64,000 bases of DNA from contig NZ_SUGA01000006.1 in assembly GCF_004963255.1 (NCBI RefSeq), positions 38,977 through 102,976 of the forward strand, in the 5' to 3' direction. A model generated the notes under the pieces. That model was not told where the DNA came from and ran no database searches. It saw nothing but the letters and a program-made list of their open reading frames with translations. Both the position numbers and the translations under genes were made by a program. The stretch comes from Mesorhizobium sp. GTDB lineage: Bacteria > Pseudomonadota > Alphaproteobacteria > Rhizobiales > Rhizobiaceae. Shown here piece by piece: positions 9,668-20,464 of this stretch (positions are counted from its first letter, which is position 1; each line of letters opens with the position of its first letter).

Positions 9668-10290
9668 ATGTCTAAGCCGACTGCCATCACTGTCGCAGCT
9701 CTTCTTTTACTCCTCGCCTTGCTGGCGAGCCAATATAGCGCGAACCTGCACCGGCAGGCGTGGTCGACCGACAGGCAAAAGTGGAGCGGCGCATTCGACA
9801 ACGATCTCCTTCGCCAATCGCCGGCAACCCGCAAGGCGATGCCGTTCTGGTCATATTCAATGACTACCACAACTGTCCGCATTGCAGACTGGCTGATATC
9901 AACTACCAAAAAGCCTTCAAGCATGAGCCCAATCTGAAGCTTGTGATCAAACAGTTCCCGGTCCTGGGACCGGATTCCCAATTCCCAGCCTTCGCCGCAC
10001 TCGCCTCGAGAAAACAGGGAAAGTTCGACGAATTCCACCGCGCCCTTATGATTTCCCCCAGTTGAAGGGTCACTCTCAAGATCGCAGCGCGTGTAGGCCT
10101 TGACGTTGAGCAGCTCAAGCGGGAATGCAAGATCCGGCCATCGCAGATGAAATGCGCGCGTCCGCGCACTCGCGAAAGGTCTGCACTTAGACGGTACGCC
10201 CGCGTTGGTGGTCGGCGATATAGTGGTCGCCGACCTTGTGGACATGGCCAGCTTGCAACGCTTGCATCGCCGATGCGCGCTCAAAGCGTG
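9668..10290 (+). pseudogene. Frameshifted DsbA-family thiol:disulfide oxidoreductase
   Basis: Signal-like N-terminus MSKPTAITVAALLLLLALLA; next frame GNPQGDAVLVIFNDYHNCPHCRLADINYQKAFKHEPNLKLVIKQFPVLGPDS (CPHC active site); third segment VGLDVEQLKRE...GLHLDGTPALVVGDIVVADLVDMASLQ (cis-Pro loop). Confidence 0.8.
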
Positions 10291-10523
10291 CTGGCTCTCG
10301 TGCGGGGCAGCATCTGTAGACCGGCCACGCTGTTGTTGCCGGAGCGTGCCGTTTGTGGCAGCTGGCTTTGCTGTCGCTCCTCGTAATCTTGTTGCGGTCA
10401 TCCAGCTGCCGTGGGCGCCAACAACAATCCTGAGCGCCCGCGCCTGAAGTCGCTGGCCGGGTGCTCGTGAACCGAGCCCGCTTTTCTTCGGCAAGCTCAG
10501 GCGGTCTTGGCCCTGCGGCATCG

Positions 10524-10797
10524 CCCCCTGGCGCGGGGCAGCCTTCGGCTGCTGACGGTCGCCGGCCTGTCGGCCGGCGTCTTTCTATTGTGGCCTTCCC
10601 CCTGGCGCAGGGTGGGCAGCACTCCCTTCTAGGCCCGCCGCGGCGTCCCGCAACCCTTCGCTTGTCGCTTTCGGGTCCTCCACTCCGTTCCGGTCCTGCT
10701 GATGCAGTCCGCCTCCGACGGCGGGCCTTTCCGGTCGCTTTTGCCGCCCACCCCGCTTCCGGGGAGGGCGCGCGATTGTAGAGCGGAGGACATCACG
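10524..10797 (+). other. Hairpin-rich non-coding leader upstream of ardC-like gene (candidate cis-regulatory RNA or processed DNA site)
   Basis: GCAGCC-TTC-GGCTGC (10538-10552); CGCCGGCC-TGTC-GGCCGGCG (10560-10579); 15-bp direct repeat CCCCCTGGCGC(G/A)GGG at 10524-10538 and 10598-10612. Confidence 0.45.
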
Positions 10798-11799
10798 ATG
10801 CGTGCAAACAACAAACGTTGCGGCAGCCGACAGGCTGGCGCAGACAGTGGCGGGCGCACCGGCGCCAGCCTTTATCAGGAAATCACCGACCGCATCATTG
10901 CCGAACTGGAGCGCGGCACCGTGCCATGGGTCAAGCCGTGGGGCAGGGCAAGGACAGGCCTCGGCCTGCCGCGGAATGCGGCCACCCAGCGCCGATATTC
11001 CGGCATCAATATCCTGATCCTGTGGGGCGCGGTCATCGAGCGCGGTTTCCCCAGCCAGAACTGGCTCACCTTCCGGCAGGCGCTTTCGCTTGGCGGCAAT
11101 GTCAGGAAGGGCGAGCACGGCACCACCATCGTTCACGCTGACCGCTTTGTTCCCAAGAACGAAAAGCAACGCGCCGACACCGATGGCGACGAACCGCAGG
11201 CGGTGCCCTTCCTGAAGCGCTTCACCGTCTTCAATGTCGCGCAGTGCGATAATCTGCCCGAACATCTTTACGCCGCCGGCGAGCCTCTGCCTGAGCGCGA
11301 GATGGTCCCGCAGGCCGAGGCGCTCATTCATGCAACCGGCGCTGATTTTCGCGTCGGCGGCGAGCGCGCCTTCTACATGCCCGGCAGCGACACCATACAG
11401 GTGCCGCCGCAGCCGGCTTTCTTCCACCAGATCGACTATTACCGGACCTGCTTTCACGAGCTTGGCCACTGGACCGGCCACCCGAGGCGACTCGCGCGCG
11501 ACCTGTCCGGCTCCTTCGGGTCCAACACCTATGCGCGCGAGGAACTGGTCGCCGAAATCGCATCAGCCTTCATCTGCAGCAGTCTCGGCATCGAGCCGAC
11601 CGTGCGCCATGCCGACTACATCGGCTCATGGCTGACGGTTTTGCGCGAGGACAACCGCGCCATCTTCCGCGCCGCAAGCCATGCCTCGAAAGCCGCCGAT
11701 TTCCTGCTTGGCCGCAATGTCGATGTCGAAGGCGAGGCACATGCCGAAACCGCCTATGGGAGCGCGCAATCCTCACACGCGACCGCCTTGCGCCTCTGA
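10798..11799 (+). CDS. ArdC-like antirestriction protein (ssDNA-binding N-terminal domain plus zincin-like metallopeptidase)
   Basis: SLYQEITDRIIAELERGTVPWVKPW...RRYSGINILILW...CFHELGHWTGH (HExxH)...YAREELVAEIASAFICSSLGI. Confidence 0.92.
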   Translation: MRANNKRCGSRQAGADSGGRTGASLYQEITDRIIAELERGTVPWVKPWGRARTGLGLPRNAATQRRYSGINILILWGAVIERGFPSQNWLTFRQALSLGGNVRKGEHGTTIVHADRFVPKNEKQRADTDGDEPQAVPFLKRFTVFNVAQCDNLPEHLYAAGEPLPEREMVPQAEALIHATGADFRVGGERAFYMPGSDTIQVPPQPAFFHQIDYYRTCFHELGHWTGHPRRLARDLSGSFGSNTYAREELVAEIASAFICSSLGIEPTVRHADYIGSWLTVLREDNRAIFRAASHASKAADFLLGRNVDVEGEAHAETAYGSAQSSHATALRL

Positions 11800-11899
11800 T
11801 GACGCAAAGCCGCGCGCAACCAACTCGACAGTTCTTTTGAGGTTGCCCTAACGCCGATGGCCGGCGTTGGCGTCGATCGTTCATCGGACCGAGGTTCGC

Positions 11900-11931
11900 A
11901 AAAAAAGAGGGCGGCATTGATGCCGCCCTCT
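11900..11931 (-). terminator. Rho-independent terminator of groESL
   Basis: AGAGGGCGGCA-TTGA-TGCCGCCCTCT, 11-bp perfect stem followed on the minus strand by a T7 tract. Confidence 0.9.
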
Positions 11932-11956
11932 CGTTGCGAAAGCTGCCAGAGCTGGA

Positions 11957-13651
<1,695 letters not shown>

Positions 13652-13674
13652 TCAGTTGATGGAGAGGCCGAAAT

Positions 13675-13971
13675 TCAGCCGATGATGCCCATAATGTCGG
13701 ATTCCTTCATGATCAGAAGGTCTTCGCCATTGAGCTTGACTTCAGTGCCCGACCACTTGCCGAACAGGATGCGGTCGCCGGCCTTGACGTCCAGGGGCAC
13801 CAGCTTGCCGCTCTCGTCGCGAGCGCCGGAGCCGACGGCGATGATCTCGCCTTCCTGCGGCTTCTCCTTAGCCGTATCCGGGATGATGATCCCGCCGGCG
13901 GTCTTGGATTCGGATTCGACCCGGCGAACGACCACGCGGTCATGAAGCGGGCGGAACTTGGACTTTGCCAT
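13675..13971 (-). CDS. groES: 10 kDa co-chaperonin GroES
   Basis: 98 aa from [43 protein letters not shown]. Confidence 0.98.
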   Translation of the reverse strand: MAKSKFRPLHDRVVVRRVESESKTAGGIIIPDTAKEKPQEGEIIAVGSGARDESGKLVPLDVKAGDRILFGKWSGTEVKLNGEDLLIMKESDIMGIIG

Positions 13972-14036
13972 GTTGTCTTCCTCGAGTGAGAACGGTGAGA
14001 ACTGTTCCTCCATCCGGCGAGGCCGCCGGATATGAG

Positions 14037-14063
14037 TTAGCACTCATCAAAGGCGAGTGCTAA
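14037..14063. promoter_or_regulatory. CIRCE element (HrcA operator)
   Basis: TTAGCACTC-ATCAAAGGC-GAGTGCTAA, exact CIRCE consensus with 9-nt spacer upstream of groES. Confidence 0.97.
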
Positions 14064-14200
14064 CGTGGCGCTGAGATAGGCCGGCGCCTTGCCAGAGTCA
14101 AGGCGCGCGAAAGGGGCAAGCGGCGCGAAATTTTTCTCAGGCCAAGCCCCGGGCGGAAATGCGGTGACTGCCATGAAGCATGGGCGAGCAATCCAGCTCG

Positions 14201-15007
14201 TTATTCCCGGTGCCTTGGCGAACGCAGCACCAGCAGCGGGCAGCGCTCGGCGAGCCCGTATGTGCCGGTCGAGGCCAGCCGGACATCATTGAAGAACGTG
14301 CGAGCTTCGTCGACAAGCGTTGCCGCGGGGGCAAAACTGTAGATGGCGGACGAGTTCCGGTAGACGTCGATGGTTCCGATGACCGGCTGTTCCCATCCGG
14401 TTCGGGTGGATAGCCCCTCGCGGTCGGGAAACATCTGTTCGAATTGCTCGAGAATTCCCGTCACCGGTACGACGTAGTCCGGTGCGCCGCCGATCGCGGT
14501 CATGGCCACCCGCCATTTGAGGTCGTGAAAGGTCGAGACGCCGCCGGCCAACGCCAAGGCGCGGACATCCCGCGGATCGTCGCGTGTCTCGGGGCAGGCG
14601 TACAGCCTGATGCCGGCGCGGCCGCTTGCCTTCAACACACGCGCGATCGACGCGAACAGTCTGCGCCTGAGGTCGGCGGCGCCGATGACCGAGAGGCATC
14701 CGTCGCCAATCAGGGCCTCGACGCTTGCCTCGTCGAACGGCAGATCGAACCAGTCGCCGCGCACCGCCTTGCGGCTTTCGGTATCGCCCGGCCAGATGCC
14801 GGCGATCATGTCGGCCGACTCGTCGATCGCCGTCATCCTGGCGCCAAGCCCGGCGAGCTCCGGCGTCACGCCGAACATCACCACGTGCGATCGAGCGAGG
14901 TCGAGTTCGCGGTTATAGGCCTCGACGACTTCCGGCGGCGGCCTGAGCGGCGACCCGAGCAACTGCCAATGCCTGCGAATTGCATTCCAATGCTCTGTCA
15001 TCCACAA
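14201..15007 (-). CDS. Class I SAM-dependent methyltransferase
   Basis: 268 aa; VVMFGVTPELAGLGARMTAIDESADMIAGIWPGD...GDGCLSVI. Confidence 0.75.
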   Translation of the reverse strand: MWMTEHWNAIRRHWQLLGSPLRPPPEVVEAYNRELDLARSHVVMFGVTPELAGLGARMTAIDESADMIAGIWPGDTESRKAVRGDWFDLPFDEASVEALIGDGCLSVIGAADLRRRLFASIARVLKASGRAGIRLYACPETRDDPRDVRALALAGGVSTFHDLKWRVAMTAIGGAPDYVVPVTGILEQFEQMFPDREGLSTRTGWEQPVIGTIDVYRNSSAIYSFAPAATLVDEARTFFNDVRLASTGTYGLAERCPLLVLRSPRHRE

Positions 15008-15078
15008 ACCCGCCCGTACGACACTGTGTTAGAACGCATAATCGAGGACGCTTAAGAAACCAAGCCGAGGAGGGCGGA

Positions 15079-15930
15079 TGGCACGTATCGCGGTTACTCA
15101 CGCATGAGTTTGATGCGTTTGAACGCCGTCGCGGGCCGTTGCTGCGTCGCGACAGCCCCTACATGCTCTTCGATCTCCTGGAGGAGTTGAAACGTCGGGG
15201 ACATTCCGTGCGAATTGTTGCGGGCACTTTGGCAAGGCCGGAGGCGGATATCGCAATACTGCATGTCGACGCGACCGTGACGCCACCCGAACATGTCGAA
15301 TACGCGCGCACTTATCCCTTCTGCCTCAACATCGGCGCTGCCGATATCTCGAAGCGTCGCGTCAGCGGCGCGGTGATCGACAGGGATCACGGCTGGCGAG
15401 GCCCAGTCATCGTCAAGAGCAGCCTAAACAATCTGGGAACGCGGGAGCAGACGCTCAATCGGCGATCGCGCCGCGCCGGCAGGCCGGAGCCATTTCCCGA
15501 TGCCAGGCTGCTCGATCGCTACCACATCCACGGCTCGCTTGCGGAAGTTCCCCCGGCGGTGTTCGACCGCAAGGATCTCGTGGTGGAGAAGTTTGTTCCC
15601 GAGCCCGAGCCCGACGGCTTTGGCGCCCGCTTCTGGCTGTTTTGCGGAGAACGCGAGCGTTGTACCCGGCATGTCTCGCCGCAGAACCTGGTCAAAGGCG
15701 AAGATACGATCCGACGAGAGCCGGTTCCGGTTCCCGACGAGCTTCGCGCGCTACGACGCGATCTCGGCTTCGACTACGGCAAATTCGATTTCGTCATGCA
15801 TGAAGGCAAGGCCGTTCTGCTTGACGCCAACAAGACGCCCGGCCGCGTCCGCAACCTGTCCGCCTTCCTCGCCGCCGGCAACGCCAATCTTGCCGACGGC
15901 TTTGAAGGGCTGATCCGTCAACACGTCTAG
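15079..15930 (+). CDS. RimK-like ATP-grasp protein, probable N-terminal frameshift or alternative start
   Basis: Main frame (ORF 14980-15930) LLTHEFDAFERRRGPLLRRDSPYMLFDLLEELKRRGHSV...RYHIHGSLAEVP...DLVVEKFVPE...KAVLLDANKTPG; the natural start MARIAV... at 15079 is one base out of frame. Confidence 0.6.
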   Translation, partial: WHVSRLLTHEFDAFERRRGPLLRRDSPYMLFDLLEELKRRGHSVRIVAGTLARPEADIAILHVDATVTPPEHVEYARTYPFCLNIGAADISKRRVSGAVIDRDHGWRGPVIVKSSLNNLGTREQTLNRRSRRAGRPEPFPDARLLDRYHIHGSLAEVPPAVFDRKDLVVEKFVPEPEPDGFGARFWLFCGERERCTRHVSPQNLVKGEDTIRREPVPVPDELRALRRDLGFDYGKFDFVMHEGKAVLLDANKTPGRVRNLSAFLAAGNANLADGFEGLIRQHV

Positions 15931-15941
15931 GAGTCGGGGCT

Positions 15942-16568
15942 CTACAAAAACAGCCGCAACTGCGTGTGAATGATCGAGCGATAGTCGTCGATCGTGCGCC
16001 GGGCTTCCGCCTCGTCTTGCGTCAGCGCCAGCCGCACGACGCCGCCGGCAAGCTGGAAGATCAGGAACACGACCCGCCCGAACGCCTCACGCTGCTCCGC
16101 TTGCAGCATCGGCCCGATGTGGTCGCAGAACATTGTTGCCTGGTGCCTGGTCTCCACGATGTCGAGGTGCTGCAGCGCCTTGTCGGCCTGGATGGCGTTC
16201 TGCAGGTCCTGGATCGCCGGGTCAGCCGCGACACGGGTATAATAGTCGTCGAGCATGCGATCGGCCGCCGCCGTTACATCGCCCAGCCCGTTTATCCCGG
16301 CGATGATCGCGCCGAAGCGCGCCCGGCTTTCCTCGGCAAACCGTTCGTAGAGCATCGCCAGGATCGCCGACTTCGACGGAAAGTAGTGATAGACGGTCGC
16401 GATCGGCCCGCCGGCCAGCGCGCCCACCTCCTTCATCGTCACCGCGTCGATGCCCTTTTCGCCGATCAGCCGCATGGTCGTCGCGAGGATCGCGTCGATA
16501 CGCTCGCGGCTACGCTCCTGCTTCGGCCTGCGCCTGGGTTCCGTCGCCGTTCGCTTTGCATCCGTCAT
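15942..16568 (-). CDS. TetR/AcrR-family transcriptional regulator
   Basis: MTDAKRTATEPRRRPKQERSRERIDAILATTMRLIGEKGIDAVTMKEVGALAGGPIATVYHYFPSKSAILAMLYERF. Confidence 0.92.
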   Translation of the reverse strand: MTDAKRTATEPRRRPKQERSRERIDAILATTMRLIGEKGIDAVTMKEVGALAGGPIATVYHYFPSKSAILAMLYERFAEESRARFGAIIAGINGLGDVTAAADRMLDDYYTRVAADPAIQDLQNAIQADKALQHLDIVETRHQATMFCDHIGPMLQAEQREAFGRVVFLIFQLAGGVVRLALTQDEAEARRTIDDYRSIIHTQLRLFL

Positions 16569-16643
16569 GGCCCGCATCTTTCCCGGAAAAGTGCGAATTC
16601 GCGGTTGACAAGAAACATGATCAAGTATCAGTTTCATTAAATG

Positions 16644-16658
16644 CTGACAACTTGTCAG
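16644..16658. promoter_or_regulatory. Candidate TetR operator CTGACAA-C-TTGTCAG
   Basis: Perfect 7+1+7 inverted repeat in the divergent tetR/MFS intergenic region. Confidence 0.7.
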
Positions 16659-16689
16659 TTTTTCGACCGGGCTGCAAGGGAGGCATCTC

Positions 16690-17874
16690 GTGACTGCATC
16701 GCAAGCCGCGCAAGCGGAAGAGGGCGATTGGCTTGTCGGCAATCCGACGGGATCGCAGCTTGCCTCGGCACTGTGGATCGGCTCGGTCGGCCTGCTCATC
16801 CTTGGCCTTCAGCCGGTGCTGCTCGGCGCGCTCTACACGGAGGGCCATATCACCGGCGATGAGCTGGCGCTGGTCGCCACCGCCGAGATGATCGCGATCG
16901 GCATCGGGTCGGCGATCGTGGCCATGTTGCTGCCTGCCAGGAACATGCGCTGGAAGAGTGCGGCGCTGCTCGTCCTGCTCGCGCTCGCCAATTTCTGGAC
17001 CGCTTATGCCGGCAGCCCCAATGGGCTGATCGGCGCGCGCATACTGGCTGGCCTGGCGGAGGGCGGGCTGGTCGCCGTCGCCACCGAATTGATCGCCCGC
17101 TCGCGCCGGGCCGAGCGCATCGGCGGCTATTTCGTCACGCTGCAGACCTTGGCGCAATGCGCGCTGGCGCTGATCCTTGCGCTCTACGCCGTACCCGCCG
17201 CCGGGTCGGCCGGCGGCTTCATCGCGCTCGGTGTCGTCTGCCTCCTGTCGCTGGTCGTCGCCTGGATCGTGCCGGACCATTATGCCGATCTGCCCAAGGA
17301 AGAGCAGTTCGGCAATGTGGCGACAGTACCGGCGATCACCGCGCTGCTCTCGATCTTCTGCTATTTCATGTTCTTCGGCGCCGTCTGGGCCTTTCTCGAG
17401 CCCATCGGCGCGCAGTTCGGCATCGACGGCCGCACCGTCGGCCTGATGGTATCGGCAAGCCTTGCCGCGCAGGTGATCGGCGCCATGACCGCGACGGTCT
17501 TTGAGGCGCGCATCGACTATCGTTTTGCCATCACGATCATCGGCATCGTCGCGGCGATCAGCTCTGTCCTGCTTGCGTCCGGCCCGGGTCTTTCAGTCTT
17601 CTGGGCGGTTGCGCTGGTGATGGGCTTCATCCTGCTCTTCATCGTGCCCTATCAGATCCGCATGGCAATCACCGCCGACGAGACGCGAACGGCAGTGCTT
17701 CTGGTTCCGGCCGCGCAGCTCTTCGGTCTCGCCATCGGCCCGATCGCCGCCTCGCTTTTGATCGATGACGGGAACTTCCGCCCGGTGCCCGAATTCGCCG
17801 CAGCGACCGCTTTGGCCAGCGTGCTTTTGCTCGGCGTATTCGTGCTGGTTGCCCGGCGGCACGGTCGGGCCTGA
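16690..17874 (+). CDS. MFS transporter
   Basis: 394 aa, about 12 hydrophobic segments, divergent from tetR. Confidence 0.88.
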   Translation: MTASQAAQAEEGDWLVGNPTGSQLASALWIGSVGLLILGLQPVLLGALYTEGHITGDELALVATAEMIAIGIGSAIVAMLLPARNMRWKSAALLVLLALANFWTAYAGSPNGLIGARILAGLAEGGLVAVATELIARSRRAERIGGYFVTLQTLAQCALALILALYAVPAAGSAGGFIALGVVCLLSLVVAWIVPDHYADLPKEEQFGNVATVPAITALLSIFCYFMFFGAVWAFLEPIGAQFGIDGRTVGLMVSASLAAQVIGAMTATVFEARIDYRFAITIIGIVAAISSVLLASGPGLSVFWAVALVMGFILLFIVPYQIRMAITADETRTAVLLVPAAQLFGLAIGPIAASLLIDDGNFRPVPEFAAATALASVLLLGVFVLVARRHGRA

Positions 17875-17889
17875 GCGGGGAGGGTCAAA

Positions 17890-19167
17890 ATGGCAAACGC
17901 CTGGAGCAACTGGTCGGGTTTCGTCACGGCTTCCCCGAAATCGATCGCGACGCCGGCCGACGCAGGCGAGCTGGCCGAGCTGGTGCGCTCGGCGCCCGGC
18001 CCGCTGCGCGTCGCCGGCGCTGGGCATTCCTTCACGCCGCTGGTGCAGTCCGACGGCGCCATCGTTTCGCTTGAGAAGATCGAAGGCCTGGTCTCGCACG
18101 AACCGGCGGCCCACAGGGCGCGGGTGGGGGCGGGCACGCGGCTCGGCGCCCTGATGCATATCCTGCAAGGCATCGGCCAGGGCCTGCCGAACATGGGCGA
18201 CATCGACAAGCAGGCGATCGGCGGCGCGCTGGGCACTGCCACGCATGGCTCCGGCCCGACGCTCGGCGCCTATCACACGCAGTTGGAGGCGGTGCAGCTT
18301 GTGGACGGCAAAGGCAAGCTGCGCGAGTACAGCCGGGCCAGCGACCAGGACATGATCCACGCCATCGGCGTCGCGCTGGGCAGCTTCGGCATTCTCACCG
18401 AAGTGACGATGAACAACATCGCGGCCTACCGCCTGCGCCGCCGCAAATGGGTGCTGCCGATCGGCGACATGCTGCGCGATTTCGAGACGATGATGGGCGC
18501 GCATCGTTCGGCCGAGTTCTACTACATCCCGTTTTCCGGCTACGCCCAATTCATCGCCAGCGACCTGAGCGATGCGCAGCCGACGCAGCGGCCGACAGAG
18601 GACGACGAGGAAGGCCTGGCGACATTGCGCAAGCTGCGCACCGTGCTGCGCCGGCTGCCTTCGCTGCGCCGCACGCTGATCAAGGGCGCGGTGAAGAAGG
18701 TGCCGGCCGAGGATTATGTGCAAGACTGGCTCAACGTCTATGTCAGCGACCGTCGCACCAAATTCAACGAGATGGAATACCACCTGCCATTCGAGGAAGG
18801 TCCGAAGGCGTTGGCCGAGATCATCGCGCTGACCGAAAAGCACTTTCCGGAAGTCTATTTCCCGATGGAGGTGCGTTCGGTGGCGCCCGACGAGTTCTGG
18901 CTTTCGCCCTTCCACAAGCGGCTGGCCTGCTCGATCGCCATCCACCACGATGCGGCCAACGACCCGCTGCCTTTCATGCGCGCCGCCGAGCCCATCTTCC
19001 GCAAATGTGGCGGCAGGCCGCATTGGGGCAAGATGCACAGCCTGAAGGCGGCGGATTTCAAGAAACTCTATCCGCGCTGGGACGACGCGCTTGCCGTGCG
19101 CCGCGACATCGATCCCGACAACCGTTTCGTGTCGCCCTATATGGCCGGCCTGTTCGGCATCGAATGA
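17890..19167 (+). CDS. FAD-linked D-arabinono-1,4-lactone (aldonolactone) oxidase
   Basis: WSNWSGFVTASPKSIATPADAGELAELVRSAPGPLRVAGAGHSFTPLVQSDGAIVSLEKI...ALGTATHGSG...RPHWGKMHSL. Confidence 0.93.
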   Translation: MANAWSNWSGFVTASPKSIATPADAGELAELVRSAPGPLRVAGAGHSFTPLVQSDGAIVSLEKIEGLVSHEPAAHRARVGAGTRLGALMHILQGIGQGLPNMGDIDKQAIGGALGTATHGSGPTLGAYHTQLEAVQLVDGKGKLREYSRASDQDMIHAIGVALGSFGILTEVTMNNIAAYRLRRRKWVLPIGDMLRDFETMMGAHRSAEFYYIPFSGYAQFIASDLSDAQPTQRPTEDDEEGLATLRKLRTVLRRLPSLRRTLIKGAVKKVPAEDYVQDWLNVYVSDRRTKFNEMEYHLPFEEGPKALAEIIALTEKHFPEVYFPMEVRSVAPDEFWLSPFHKRLACSIAIHHDAANDPLPFMRAAEPIFRKCGGRPHWGKMHSLKAADFKKLYPRWDDALAVRRDIDPDNRFVSPYMAGLFGIE

Positions 19168-20303
19168 TGAGCGCCTATTTCGCTGCCCTGTCCGAGGCGT
19201 TGAAGGCAGCCGAGATCTTCCGGCCCTGCCTTGTGCTCGACCGCGATCGGCTGGACGGCAACATCGCGCTGGTGAAGGAGCGGCTGGCGCCCGGCCTTGC
19301 CGTTCGGCTGGTCGACAAGTCGCTGCCATGCATACCGCTGCTGTCGCATATCGCGCGAGCCCTCGAAACCAATCGCTTCATGACCTTCCATCCGCCGGTG
19401 ACGCAGGCCGTTCTCGACGGCTTTCCCGAGGGCGATCTGCTCTACGGCAAGCCGATGCCGGTCGGCGCTGCCAGGGCCGCGCTGACAAGAGGCGGCGCCG
19501 GCTGGTGGTCACGCGTCTGCTGGCTCATCGACACGCCGGAGCGGCTGGCCGACTATGGCGCCTTGGCCGCCGCGCTCGACACCGAACTGCGCTTCGCCTT
19601 CGAGGTCGATGTCGGCCTGCATCGCGGCGGTTTTTCCAGTCCCGCCGAGATCAAGGCGCTGACGGTGCCGGAGCGCCTGCATTGCGAAGGCATCATGGCC
19701 TATGAAGCGCATGCGCCGGAGATACCGGGCCTGTTCGGCGGCGCGGCCAGGGCGCTGAAGCGGGCTTCGGCCAAGGCGGCGGAGTTCGCCGCAGCCCTCG
19801 ATCCGAACCAGCGCCGCATCCTCAACATAGGCGGCTCGAAGACGGCGCTGCTGCATGGCGGCGGCGTCGCCAACGAAGTGTCGATCGGCTCGGCTTTCGT
19901 GCTGCCGAGCGACTTCGACACCCCTGGCCTCCACGGCCTCCAGCCGGCCGCCTTCATCGCCACGCCGATCCTCAAAGCGCTCGATCCGATGCTGCCGGGT
20001 CCGCCGTCGGTTTCCAGGGCGCTGCAGGCGCTCGGCCTCTTCCCGAAGAAGGGCTGCTATCTCTATGGCGGCAAGTGGATGGCCGAACCGGTGTTCCCTG
20101 AAGGCATGAAGCCGAACGGCCTGATCGGGCTATCGTCCAATCAGCAATTCATGGGCCTGCCGGCAGGCGCCTATGTGAAGCCCGGCGACTACGCCTTCCT
20201 GCGGCCGACGCAGAGCGAGGCGGTGCTGCAGCATTTCGGGGCGATCACGGTTTTTGCCGGCGGACGGATCGGCGAGTTCTGGCCGGTGCTGCCGATGGGG
20301 TGA
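19164..20303 (+). CDS. PLP-dependent alanine-racemase-fold protein (amino acid deaminase/aldolase type)
   Basis: FRPCLVLDRDRLDGNIALVKERLAPGLAVRLVDKSLPCIPLLSHIA...FEVDVGLHRGGF...ILNIGGSKTA; overlaps the preceding stop codon. Confidence 0.85.
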   Translation: MMSAYFAALSEALKAAEIFRPCLVLDRDRLDGNIALVKERLAPGLAVRLVDKSLPCIPLLSHIARALETNRFMTFHPPVTQAVLDGFPEGDLLYGKPMPVGAARAALTRGGAGWWSRVCWLIDTPERLADYGALAAALDTELRFAFEVDVGLHRGGFSSPAEIKALTVPERLHCEGIMAYEAHAPEIPGLFGGAARALKRASAKAAEFAAALDPNQRRILNIGGSKTALLHGGGVANEVSIGSAFVLPSDFDTPGLHGLQPAAFIATPILKALDPMLPGPPSVSRALQALGLFPKKGCYLYGGKWMAEPVFPEGMKPNGLIGLSSNQQFMGLPAGAYVKPGDYAFLRPTQSEAVLQHFGAITVFAGGRIGEFWPVLPMG

Positions 20304-20413
20304 GGCGGCGCAACTGGCCCCGCGACTTCGTCAATCCAGGGTCTGCGCGTCGCTTCGCTCCTTGTTCGGCCCTTGAATGACGAAGTCGTGTAGCGTCTCG
20401 CTCGCCGTATTTA

Positions 20414-20426
20414 TTGACTAAGTCAA
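20414..20426. promoter_or_regulatory. Candidate MarR-type operator TTGACT-A-AGTCAA
   Basis: Perfect inverted repeat about 40 nt upstream of the MarR/GNAT gene. Confidence 0.6.
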
Positions 20427-20464
20427 CTAAATGATCGATCCTGTCTAAGGCAGGAGGACTTCCC

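Noticed and set aside
11800-11955. tRNA gene as an island attachment site near groEL
   Set aside because: Looked for tRNA-like arms at the suspected boundary and elsewhere; none was recognisable by eye. The hairpin here is the groESL terminator.
18447-19163. N-terminal 239-codon extension of the racemase-fold ORF
   Set aside because: Overlaps the lactone oxidase in another frame; homology-like sequence begins at MMSAYFAALSEAL (19164).
17593-19329. 578-aa minus-strand ORF across MFS/lactone-oxidase genes
   Set aside because: Shadow ORF of two well-supported plus-strand genes, no recognisable domain.
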